Assembly: GCA_018398575.1 (NCBI GenBank)
Contig: JAGTXZ010000018.1
Location: 2,666,001 to 2,730,000 of the forward strand
From: Ampelomyces quisqualis
Taxonomy: Eukaryota; Ascomycota; Dothideomycetes; Pleosporales; Phaeosphaeriaceae
Direction of reading: 5' to 3'
Length of the DNA: 64,000 nt
How positions within the stretch are numbered: the first letter of the stretch is position 1; every line of letters starts with the position of its first letter. Positions 33,238 to 44,174 of the stretch are shown here, piece after piece. The notes beneath the pieces were generated by a model. It had not been told where the DNA came from and did not search any database. It saw only the letters and a program-made list of their open reading frames with translations. A program made the position numbers and the translations under genes.

Positions 33238-34718
33238 CTATCGTACATGGGCAGGCTCTGGAAATTGGGTATGTGGTGATTGGCTGACCAGCTCTACACC
33301 TGAACCGGATAGTTGCGTGAAGATGTCGACGTCGGTCGACTTCTCGATCGCGCCGAAAGGCAGGAAGTGCTGATGCTTGCCCGAAGGGCGGCGCATGTAC
33401 GAGCCCTTGCTGCTGCTCTCGCCGCACCGGCTCCTACTGCCGTATCTGCTCGATTTTCGGTGGCGTCGCAAAGTTCCAAGGAAGATGGCATGCATAGCCG
33501 GCATGCAGGCGACGACAATGAAGAGGTTCGATTCGGTGGCGCACCAGTACAAGCCAGAGGTGTTGTCATCTGCATGGAAGAGTCAGCGGAAGGTTGGTCA
33601 TGCATGCTGAGCTGGTACTTACACGTAGGGTTCAGAGTATGTGAGAACCGCACAAAAGACCACAGTCGGAGACAGCTCGCGATCGTGATGATGAAACCCA
33701 TGCAAAACATGGACATTATCTGCAACTTCTTCTTGCGCGACATGTTGAGCTTCGCTAGCATGGGCAGCGGCAAAGTGAGAATGACAAGATCCAGGAAAAT
33801 TTCAATCGCGCCTCGTATGAAGCCGAACAAGCGGACTTCGACGCCACAGAACCCTTCCATCTCGCCACGCCAGCCATCCCAGAAGAAAGAAATTGGTGTG
33901 CATTGGAAGATCATGGAGATGACATTGGTGATGCCAAAGCCGGTGACAATGCCAATGAAAGCCCAGATAAACCTACGCACCCTCTTATCTACCATGATCC
34001 GCAGGTAGAATGCAAGGATAGAAAGCTGGCACAGACACTCAGCTAGCATGTACAGGAAGTATGCGACGTACAGCCACTTCAAGCTTTTGGTGATGTTGTC
34101 AGGTCTGATCCCCCAAATATCACGACCAAATCCGAGACGAGCAGCTACGATCACGGGGGTGTTCTGGCCGATGGAGACAATCTTTGGAAAAAGTAAGTTG
34201 CACAGAACGAACACAGTTGCGGAGAACCGACTGAGGTCAGTTTAACGCACCCCTGTGAGACCGATCAGCAAATCATCCCATCCGAGGTGCTTATGCGCAG
34301 AAAAGCCACGGTAAAGCAACCGCAAGATGACCATCAGCAAAGCTAGGCTTCCAATAGAAGCGGTCACTCCCATCAGCGTCGCTCTTTGATCTCTGACCGG
34401 TACACCACAAGCGGCGTATGTCTCGCTCGTCGCCTGCAGTACCTCGACCGCCGAACAGTTGGCTGCGTTGCATGCTGCTGCCGTTTCCATGAAGTTTGTA
34501 TCACCACACAGACAGCCGAAGTCGCTAGGCGAGCATGCTGATGATGGTACGGTTACGAGAACACATGTCGACTACATGTCAAATCAGTGTGCGTCAGCAA
34601 TGCTTTTTTTTTTGGAGAAACCTACAGCGCACAAAGGCAACTTTGCCAGGAACTCCTGCTGGGCGAGAACACTTGGCAATACAGCGCCTGCAGATAGAAG
34701 AAATCCGACAACTTTCAT
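33238..34718 (-). CDS. CFEM-domain PTH11-type seven-transmembrane receptor
   Basis: Four exons, read leftwards: 34718-34626, 34571-34251, 34181-33623 and 33569-33238; together 435 codons (434 aa). A signal peptide (MKVVGFLLSAGAVLPSVLAQ) is followed by a CFEM domain with all eight cysteines: LPLC, STC, SSAC, FGCLC (two), AAC, ANC and YAAC. Seven hydrophobic segments follow, with typical family words: LGWDDLLIG, GFGRDIWGI, DNITKSLKWLYVAYFLY, ILAFYLRI, FIGIVTGFGITNVISMIFQC, LVILTLPLPMLAKL, NPTYDNTSGLYW and FIVVACMPAMHAIF. The tail is Ser/Arg-rich and cytoplasmic. In Magnaporthe, PTH11 senses surface cues at the plasma membrane. The ligand here is unknown. Three introns with phases 0, 0 and 1 restore the frame exactly; intron 2 (69 nt, GTGCGT donor) is the least certain. 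Confidence 0.88.
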
Positions 34719-36537
34719 TGTAGCAGTCGATGGACGAGGCAATAGACAAAATCGAAGGATGTAAACGCAGGGGGCAGGTTCCAAGCTATACACAACATTG
34801 CTTGACATTAAATGTGAAGTGGCCCAGTGAATTAGCAATTCGGTAAGGGATCTAGAACGAAACGGTACTCCATCTGCAATAGCAGTCATCAGCATGTTCA
34901 TCGTGCCGCATACGTCCAACATCTGGGTTCATCGGGCCTTTTCAATTTACCAAACCTCACTATGGTGAAGACACGGTTACTGTGCATATAAGTGGGAGGC
35001 ATGAACGGACTGCTAGTGCGAGGCCTTGCACTGATCATTTAGCAGTCTTTTACAAGAGAAACTTCAAGCGCACTAGCAGTGCGTTCAAGCCTCCCCCTTG
35101 TAGTAGATATCCCGGGAAGTAGTGTAGGTAGGGCAAGTATGCACATTGCAGGCACAGTAACGTCGGCGCTTGGAGGTCGACACGGACCAATCCCAACGTG
35201 GCACCAGAAAAGGCACGGGGGGAAGCGCAACGAGGCCGAGGCCGCTGCCGCTGCCGCCCTAAACCAAGACAGTTTAGTCGCTGGTGTACTGATACCTTGA
35301 GTCCTTGACATTGAGAACATATAACTAATTTACAAGATCCATTTGCTAGGAAGTCTGGTTTCTTCTGCAAGAAAAAATAATAGGAAACTAACAAAAGAGT
35401 GATGACGAGCTGTCAAGGCATTGTCATTAACGTCCGTGATAATAGAAGGGCTTCCTCGCTTGTGGATGCTCATGATTGCTTTGAGGCAAGGAACAGGGAA
35501 TGGTTTAACGTGTACCCCATTAAGACAATATCGCGCACTCTAGTAAGCCCACGCCAGCCAACTAACAGCCTTGCATAATATTTCCCCTAGAAACGAGCTG
35601 CTTAAACAACCCGCGAGATCTCAGCATCTCTGTGTTAGAATAGTGTCTAGCTTTGAGCTAATTTCCATGTACTCCGTACGGATACTCCGTAGAGTGTTGT
35701 AACTTTGAGGTTCTAAGCTACTGAAGATAGTGACTTATTGGTGTGATCTTATTGGCGTGCGCGTTAGCATCTCCCCAACGAACAAGGGTATGAACGTGCG
35801 AACCAATGAGAGCACAACCATGTTGTATCCAGCGCCCGAGGCAACCCATGTTTTCCGTGCCGCAATAGAAATAAGTTTATTGGGCAGTATACAGCTAATC
35901 TGTCTGTAACTCCAAGGTTGAGGAATCTGCAGCACAAGTCTGCAGCATTGCAGATCCGAGATGTCATCAGCGCAACGTCGGTAGTGAGGGTTTTGATTCA
36001 AACGCCGATGCGAACACCAAAGTTCGGATGGAGAAGCTCACAAGTACAGGCACAACAGCAAGGTAGCTGCGTGAGGTGAAGATGCAATGGAGCTGTTAAT
36101 TGGCTGTAATGGAAGCTCTCTTCTTGACTTGGTTGGCGTGGGTGAAGTGGGGATGAAGGTGGAGGTGAAGGAGGCCGATCACGTGGGGTTTACTGACCAT
36201 TTGTTTGTCACCCGCCTCCTTCAACCAAGTCGCTGTTAATAAACTTTCGAGTTGCACCAAGAGATTCCCCGATGATTGCAGATATGTAATGGATACCTCG
36301 CTTCCGCCCCGCCCCCCCCCCGCCCCCTGCCAGCCCGCGAAACTCCACCACCGGCCCACTTCAGATGGTCGCAGTCGCAACGGAAACAGAAATGCCGCAT
36401 CTGCATGATTTGATAAGCAAATCTCCTCTGAGAAAATCGCGGACTGTTTTCATTCCTTTTTCTTCGATGCGTTCTTCATTGCATTTCGTCACAATCCTTG
36501 AAGTCCACGCTCTCGGTCCTTTTACTCCGCATCCACC
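34719..36537. other. Intergenic between divergent genes
   Basis: About 1.8 kb. It contains promoters for the leftward receptor and the rightward P450. The word ACTCCGTACGGATACTCCGTAG near 35669-35690 is a near-palindromic TACTCCGTA repeat. A minus-strand frame at 35735-36001 ends in a hydrophobic stretch (GYNMVVLSLVRTFIPLF) that might be a relic of a membrane protein, but there is no supporting structure. A cytosine run lies near 36306-36320. Confidence 0.4.
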
Positions 36538-38233
36538 ATGCTGGGCACACTCACCGTGCTCATTTTCGTCTTGGTCGTGGGTGTTGCTTATTTAGTTAGC
36601 TCCTTGGCACACACAAACCAGAGTGAGCGTCCGCTGCCACCTGGGCCAAAGGGTCTACCCATTCTTGGTAATATCAATGATTTGCCCAAATCTGGGATGC
36701 TTGAATGCCATCATTGGCTGGAGCACAAGGAACTTTATGGCCCGATCAGTTCGATCACAGTGCTTGGACAAACATTCGTTATCATCAACGATGCTCGGCT
36801 TGCGCTTGAAGTGCTTCGGGACCGCCAGCAAGCACATGCGGCGCGTCCGCATATGGTGTTTAGCAGTGACATGTTTGTTGAATAACGTATTATTGCGCGC
36901 CCAGGTTCTGACGCAAATATGTAGGATCGGATGGAATAACACGCTTGCCATGAGCCAATACACCGACACATTCAAGACACATAGAACAAACATTGCGAAG
37001 GTCGCCGGCAGCACTACCTCACTAAACGTCTTCAATCGCATCCAGGAAGAAGAATCAGTCCACTTCCTTCTCAACGTCCTTGAATCTCCTGAGAAACTAT
37101 TTGACCACATAAAAAAAGAAGCCGGCGCCGTCATTCTAAGAATTACTTATGGCTACACTCCCGAGCCCAAAGGCAAAGACGTCCTCGTCGACATGGCCGT
37201 GAAAACCATGTCTGACTTTTCCGACGCCACCATCCCCGGAAAATGGCCCGTGGACATCATGCCTTTCCGTAAGTCCATGGATACCAAGTCCCACAACCTC
37301 CCTCTCCTTCTAATATACACTCTCACAGTACGATACCTCCCCGACTGGATGCCAGGCACATCATTCAAGCGCACGGCGCGCACCATGTCTGCGCAACTCC
37401 AACGCACCACCGAACAGCCCTACGCCTTCGTCAAGCAGCAAATGCGCCAAAACAAACACAAAACCTCCTTTGTCTCCCAAGCCATTGAGAACCTCGGCTC
37501 CGATCCCGACATGGAACGCATCCACAAATGGTCTGCGTCGTCCATGTATCTGGGCGGCGCAGACACAACCGTGTCCGCCCTGATGACCTTTTTCCTCGCC
37601 ATGACGCTCTTCCCAGACGTGCAAGCAAAAGCGCAGGAAGAGCTCGACCGCGTAGTCGGTGAAAACTTGCCGCTGAGTTGCGACCGCGAGCGATTGCCGT
37701 ATATCTGGGCGATGGTGCAGGAAACGCATCGCTGGCACCCTGTTGCGCCCATGGCGCTGCCGCACGCGGCCACTAAAGAGGATGTCGTCATGGGCTACAG
37801 AATCCCTAAAGGAGCGTTATTGTTGCCGAATAATTGGTGGTTCACGCACGACCCAGCGGTTTATCCTGACCCGATGGCTTTTCGGCCGGAGCGCTTCATC
37901 GAGTCGCCGAGTCACAAGGCGGAGCCAGACCCTAGGACGTGGACATTTGGGTACGGCAGGCGCGTGTGTCCGGGGCGATATGTGGCTGACAATGCGCTGT
38001 TTTTGACGATTGCGCAGAGCTTGGCGGTGTTCAAAGTAGAGAAGTTGGTGGAAAATGGGCAGGTAGTGGAGCCGGAATTGAAATTTGAGCCGGGCATTGT
38101 TAGTCATCCTGTGTCGTATCGGACGAGTATTGTGCCGAGGAGTGAGGGGCATAGAGAGAGGATTAGGAGGGCGCAGTTCGAGTATCCGTGCGAGGAGAGT
38201 GATGCTGAGGCTTTGAAGAGTGTGAAGTGGTAG
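36538..38233 (+). CDS. Cytochrome P450 (O-methylsterigmatocystin oxidoreductase-like)
   Basis: Three exons, 36538-36872, 36925-37268 and 37329-38233, give 527 aa. The N-terminal membrane anchor (LTVLIFVLVVGVAYLVSSL) is followed by the hinge PLPPGPKGLPILGN. Signatures: I-helix GGADTTVSALMTFF (about residue 302), K-helix ExxR as ETHR (about 358-361), FRPERF, and heme loop FGYGRRVCPGRY with the cysteine near residue 440. These features and the HRWHPVAPMALPHA stretch resemble the large fungal group around CYP64/OrdA. It probably sits in the ER and hydroxylates a lipophilic metabolite; the substrate is unknown. Intron 1 has a weak GTTTGT donor but restores SSDMIGWNNTLAM exactly. Its stop codon lies 13 bp from the stop of the convergent NO VEIN-like locus. 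Confidence 0.9.
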
Positions 38234-38246
38234 ATGGTATGTCGAA

Positions 38247-41200
38247 TCACCGTGTAGTAACAAACCACTGCTCCGCCTCAAAATCTAATTTCAATCCCTT
38301 GAACCGCAGAGGATCCACAAAGATCTTCATCTTGACATGAGGCATCATCAAATCATACACTCTTAAGATAACATATACCTTTTTGGGTTGATCGAATACT
38401 CCCAGCGCCATATGTTCCATCTGCACTCAGGATTCAGCAGCGGTACCAGACCAATGTCAGAAGAGGAACACATACCCGTCTATACTGCCCACTACTCATA
38501 TAGAACCTCGTCCCACAGTGTCCAATCGTACTCTTGACTTCAAGATAGTACTCGACAGGATTCAGAATAAAGTCCCGATCTTCGTGAATCTGATGCGGAA
38601 AAAGGCCTTCCGAATGATCGCGGAGGTACTTCGTCAGCACGCCTGTCGAGTCCTTGTACACGATATCTGCAGTCTCGCGTCCCACCCAATTTGCATTATC
38701 AGCGAAGCGCGTGGACCGCGCAAGTTCCCCCCTAACTGTGCTGCGCCAATTCGTTTCTGTAAAACCCGGGGGGTTGAGGGCAGTAAGCATTTCAAAGACC
38801 TAGAACATACATCCGTTAGTTCAGAGAAAAGCTGCTAGCTAGCTAACATACATATGCTTCACCCGCCGCCCCGATGCGTCGATCATGCACAAATGCGTTG
38901 CCGTTGCGCGTACCGAACGTTTCTTGGTGATCGAAGTGGCGTTCCTGAGGCGTTGGGCTTGGCCCAGCCCTGTCGGCGTTACGATATCGATCGCCGGCTC
39001 GCTGAGCACTTCTGACCACTTGTTCGATGAGGTCGGGGTACTGGGGTGGCGGCGTCACTTCGGTGAAAGATACCGGGCGAACGTGGCGCGTGGGAGTCGC
39101 ATCGGGTGTGACGAGTTCCGAGCGTAAATCGAGAAGTGTCGTTCTGTCGCTAGCAGATTCGGGTGTACTTGGTCGTTCGTCGTCTACCGCATGTGGGATT
39201 ATGATAATGGGTTGTTCGATCCAGTCGACAGTCGGTATGTCCTGCTCGATCAATACGTCTGGAAGATCTTCAAAAGACGGCGTGATGATAGTTGACACGT
39301 TGAAGCTAGCGGCTTTGCCCACGTGGAGGATGCCTGTCAACAGCTCTGGGAGCTGCGAGCGATAATACGCTCTGCGAAGTCGTGCATCGCTCGGTACGAA
39401 GATCTTGAGCGCGGCATCCGAAACATCGTGGTGGATGACTGCACGGTCACTTTTGACGGTGATCAGGCTTGCACTCAGGGGAAGTATCAAATTCGTGGAA
39501 ATGTCGTCAGTGATATAGACGCATGCTTGAGAGAGCTGCTCGAATAATGCGCGATCGCCCGGAAGGGCTTTGTGACTTTTGTTCTTCGCGGCACAACTAC
39601 TTGTGTCAGTGTATCGATGTTATAGATATGCCATGAGAAGCCATGAATGTTTCATCAAATGTCTAGCAGTCATCTTTAGCTCTGCCTTCGCGGCTGATTT
39701 GTGCCTTCGACTCAAATCAACAGTGCAATGCCGCTGTTTGGCATATTAGAAGATTGGTATCTTGACTTACCAATACAACGCATAAGCCTTACCTCTCAAC
39801 TGTGCCGACAATGTCTCATCTTCCTCACACTCATTACCGACCGCAGAAGCTTCCTTGACCATAACGGAAAGGTACCGATACGTCAGACCCATGTGCCGAA
39901 AGACAGCATGTAAGCCCTGTACTTCATGCACTCGGAAGTCAAGTAACACGCCTTTTTGCGCGAATGCATCGGCATATCTCTGATGGTCAGCGATTGCAAA
40001 GTCATCTGCCACACCTGCAAGGACGGAAGTGCCTGCGACAATCTTTGGTAGAAAGTTGACTTCTTTTAGGTTGTTCAATGCACTCGCGACACTATCGTCG
40101 ATCGTACTCCTTGCTAACATCATGCCAATTTCTGTGAGGCGAGTTCGGACTTCATCAATGCGAGGCGGTGTCGCTTTGGCTATTCGCTTCACTTCGTTGA
40201 TTAGCATACTGGGACTAGCTTTCTTGACCTGTAATCGCTGTACGAAGAAGTTCTCGAGGCTGTTGTAGATTGTAGACAGGTTTTGGAAACCAGTAAGTGG
40301 AAATGGACTTTGCCAAAGACAGCTGGACAGGGCATACCAGATGCCGTTGTTGCCGAGTACGAGTTCCTTCTCTGTGAACGCGGTTCTGAAGATTTGTTAG
40401 TATATATAGCCGCTGATGCACCATAGCTCGCACAGGACTACATATGATCAGGTACGCTGAAGAGGCGGATCGTGGCTACATCTTGTAACGGGTAGGTTGT
40501 GTCTCAGTGTGACTGGGGCAATGACCCGTAGACGGCAGAACCAAGGTACTTACCGGATCAGTCCCCAGTCTTCGTCGCTACTGGCCGTGTCCGCCAAGTA
40601 CGTGTAGATCTCGTGCATATGCGAGAACTCTTGTGTACGACTTCGATCACCTCGGCGATGTTCGATCTCCTCGATAATGTAGTCTTTTCTCAAAGCTCTA
40701 ACATCAATAATTTTAGTAAAGAAGCTGCTGAGTAGAGTGCTACTCCCATAAGTTTGGGTCAGTACAGTCTTAGTGCTGATGAAGTCGGGACCATCCCATA
40801 TGCACTGGAGACCCATGAACTGATAGACCTGTCCCAGATCCAATCATTCTCCAAGAAACATTTCCTATATCAAATCAGCCCCAGGTATGTCTTTCGTGGT
40901 GAAGTAGAAGATGCATCATGTTTGACTTGCCTTAGTTTATCATGGCCTTCGATTGTCGCAAGACGCGCCATGTACTGGTAAATATCCACCACCGGGTTTA
41001 CATTCGAGATGATATATTGACTTGCTTTTTCTTCAATGGCCTTTTGGTAAAATTCCAAGTTGGGTCTAGAAGTAACGCCGAATTCTTCGAGAAATTTCCA
41101 GGATCTGTAGCCAGTTTCATCCAGTGTACCTTTTACTACGCTCAATAACGGCAATGGACTTCCATTGAGCCCAAGTCGAAATGGTTCCGTCATGACTTCG

Positions 41201-43734
41201 GCTGTAGGAAGATATGTAAGTTGGAGTGGGATCGCGGCTCCGGATCTGCAAAGGATGGAGCATTTTTGCAATTCTTGGCGAGCCAGGTGAGCATCTTGTT
41301 GACACGACCCAATGATGTCTCAGCGTGTCCAAGAATTTGGTCGGATTGTGTTCCAGTACAGCTTTCAAAGCAGGAGAGAGGAAAACAACGCCCGAGGAGT
41401 TCCGAATGCTCAACAATGGAATGTGCCTGGCACCAGTGACGCGTGCGAGCCATTTCATCTAATTCTCGTCTTTGATGCGTACGTGCCGAAGTACCGCCCC
41501 AAATAGCTTTTCCGATACAAATTCGTGCCTCGTCTCTGAAGGATCAAGCTGGTACAACGTGAAATCTTGAAGAGATGGAAAATACAGCTGATGTCTAGAG
41601 GCCTGAACAGTATTACCCCGCATTAAGGGTACATAGATCCATGATTTGATGTCGTTGAATTCACACCGTTGAAGAAAAAGATACCGAAGTTCATCTATGA
41701 CGGTTTGTGGTGTAGATGGTCCTCGACGTCTCTCCTTGATTTTCGCAAGAACCATCTCTTTCTGGCAGTCTTCAACGCCCAGGGTTTTGTAGAAAGCCTT
41801 ACACTTGAAATTACTCGAGGCGACCCTGCTGAGAAGCCCGAAACGAAGTGTCTCTGGTATTGGCGTGGTCCCGGTGAAGGCAAAATACACCTTTTCAACC
41901 CCACCGAAGCCGAAACGTTGCGCACCAGTCCATTGATTTTGGCCTATGAGGGGAATGATGGCTAAGCTCTTGATCCTCTCCTGTATCTTCACCATATATA
42001 TACTGGATGATTGAAATGGTTCTACGAAGAGGTCGGCGAATGACTCATGCCATGAGTCTGTATCTTCTCTTGTCTTGATCTGTGGCTGTGTTCTCATCAG
42101 ATCTGTCTGGAGTTGGGTCACAAGATCGTCCCAGGATATGGGTTCGGTTCCCAGCTCCTTGAGGCGTTGCCTATGCTCATTGGTGTATTCTGAAGATAAG
42201 TATATCTCGTCTGCCAGGTCAGGAAGGACAGGCTGTCCATAATGTATCGCACTGGGTCCCAATATTCGTAGCCACTTCGGTGCCTTAAAGTGCGCCTGCT
42301 CCATGGTTTGAGCTACAGGTTCACCTGATAGAGATTCAACGATTAGAGTATATAACGACTTCTACGGACGCCCCATTTCTCTCTTCGGCAGGTACTCAAG
42401 CCAGGAGAATTTTAAGGGATGATCAGACTTCGCAAAAGTTCCTGTGACTGCTGCGACAAATGCTTCTGCTATCGCGGCGCAGAGCGCATGGTTCCAGGAA
42501 CAATCAATCACGCTCTCGCGGCTGGCGGAGGTAACAAAATCGGAATGAATGAGAAACTGTGCGGCTTGAGTCAGACATAGTCCTTTCCCATGGGCTTGTA
42601 TGCATACCTGTATCTGAGCCAATCGCTGGAGTGGCAGAAATGCAGAGACACACTGCCCTGTTTCTGAAAGCTTAGGCTGAAGCATATGTGGGTCAATGGG
42701 AAATGCGAGTTCGATTTCTGCCTTGGGGCGACCTTGACGACGCTCATGGAATGGCATTCCATGCTTTGTAGTGCCGAACAACAAATACCTGCAGATTTCT
42801 GTACTGGTGGTATCACCGTCGATCTTCGAGCAGGTGAGTGTGCATAGCCGCCTTGCTGAACCATAACTCTGGCCAAGGATGTCTTCTCCTGTCGCCCATC
42901 TTGATCGATTATGTTGACATGGAACATCACAAGTCTCTATAGAAAGAGGATTATCGTAATGGGTAAATCTTGGGTGGCTTCGAGGAGTCGTCCGTGGTCT
43001 TGTTTAGCTTCTTGTGAGTATCGCATTGTAATCCTCGTCGTAATTTCTGCTGGCAGATCCTTTGGCGGCTCATCCAGGGGTGTCACCATCCCAAGGCCAT
43101 CTTCGCCTCTTCAATGCCTGAAACAGAACGACCATAGACCAGACTGAACATGCACCTCATCTGCGATCGAAAAGACAGCTTTGAAGCCGAAGCCCTTTTC
43201 GCCAATGTGCTGATCAGTCGTTGTAGACTTCTTCGAGCTCTTCCCTGTTGCACAAATCGCTTCGATGTTCGATCGCTTGAATCCATCTTCGTTGGTCTCG
43301 ATTACTAGCTTATCTGGCATGACTTCGAATCGTAGGAAGGGCGCCTGTAAGTTCGATAGAGAACGTACGTAAGAAGACTCATCCGAATTCTGTATCAGCT
43401 CGTACAGGAACCGATATTTCGACGATTACAGTTGTTCTGAGATGCTGGAGAATGTCAATCGACGGCCCCGAATCGAGTTATTATTTTTTTACTTAGTAGT
43501 GTAAGCAGCTTCTGTCTCTCGCTTCAGTTGCACGATTCTCAAAAGTCACTCCCTGCTTCGCTGTCCGATTTTATGAAGGTCATGTAGACTTTCGTGATCA
43601 AGATAACCTTTCTCTGCCCTTGTGTTCTCAATGACCGCTTGGGCTTCAAGTGCAGTAGTGGGCTCGCGATCTCCGAGCTGTCTGAACACCTCGCTGTGCC
43701 TACCAAGGTAGGCACCCACGAGGTTGCTTTCCAT
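38247..43734 (-). pseudogene. NO VEIN-like protein (HSP90-type ATPase plus DUF3883), apparently inactivated
   Basis: A long leftward locus encoding in pieces a protein of roughly 1,700 aa. N-terminal part: MESNLVGAYLGRHSEV (ATG at 43734), then RFLYELIQNSDES and IGEKGFGFKAVFSI, the ATP-binding signatures of HSP90/histidine-kinase-type ATPases. Middle: LFGTTKHGMPFHERRQGR, FLIHSDFVTSASRES and further blocks. C-terminal: a DUF3883-like end (GEAYVFEML...NPVEYYLEVKSTIG...MSSGQYRR) and KVYVILRVYDL to a TGA at 38247-38249. In-frame stops interrupt conserved sequence at 43426-43428 (TAA), 43111-43113 (TGA), 42937-42939 (TAG), 42362-42364 (TAG) and 41459-41461 (TAG). Apparent frame changes occur near 42840, 41305 and 40835. 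Several good introns survive, including one after LAQIQ and a GC-AG intron at 40930-40865. From about 40430 to the end the frame looks intact. Alternatives are misread introns or sequence errors. A shorter C-terminal product may still be made. Confidence 0.68.
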
Positions 43735-44174
43735 AATTACAAGTTGGGATGTTGAGACAAGAGGATAGAGAGATTGGAATGTGGAAATGTGGCAAGTATT
43801 TGGGTCAGATATGCTCAGGCAGGATACTCAGGCCTAACAGCGACGTCGTCGACTCGTCGTTATTGCAAGCCTCAGCCTCGAGAAATTGCCTTTCACAGTG
43901 TCAGCTTCGGCCAAAAACTGGAACATGGAAATTGCAAGCGTGAGCTCGTCTGGCCAATTCACGCCGAGCGTTTGCACACCACAGCATTGAACGGTTTGCG
44001 ACCATGCCATATGAAAAGATGAAGAGGCATCGCAAGTGCGCATTGAAGCGTCTTTAGAAGCTTGATCGTGTTATCATGTTACACATATCTTTGGGGATCT
44101 ATCGTCCGGGACTTTCGAATTCGCAGCGTCTGCCGCCGATATACAATGCGAACTGAACATGGTCTGAGCAAACC

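Noticed and set aside
35735..36001. Minus-strand 88-codon frame with a hydrophobic end, possible transporter relic
   Set aside because: Only about 20 residues look membrane-like, and nothing upstream or downstream extends it.
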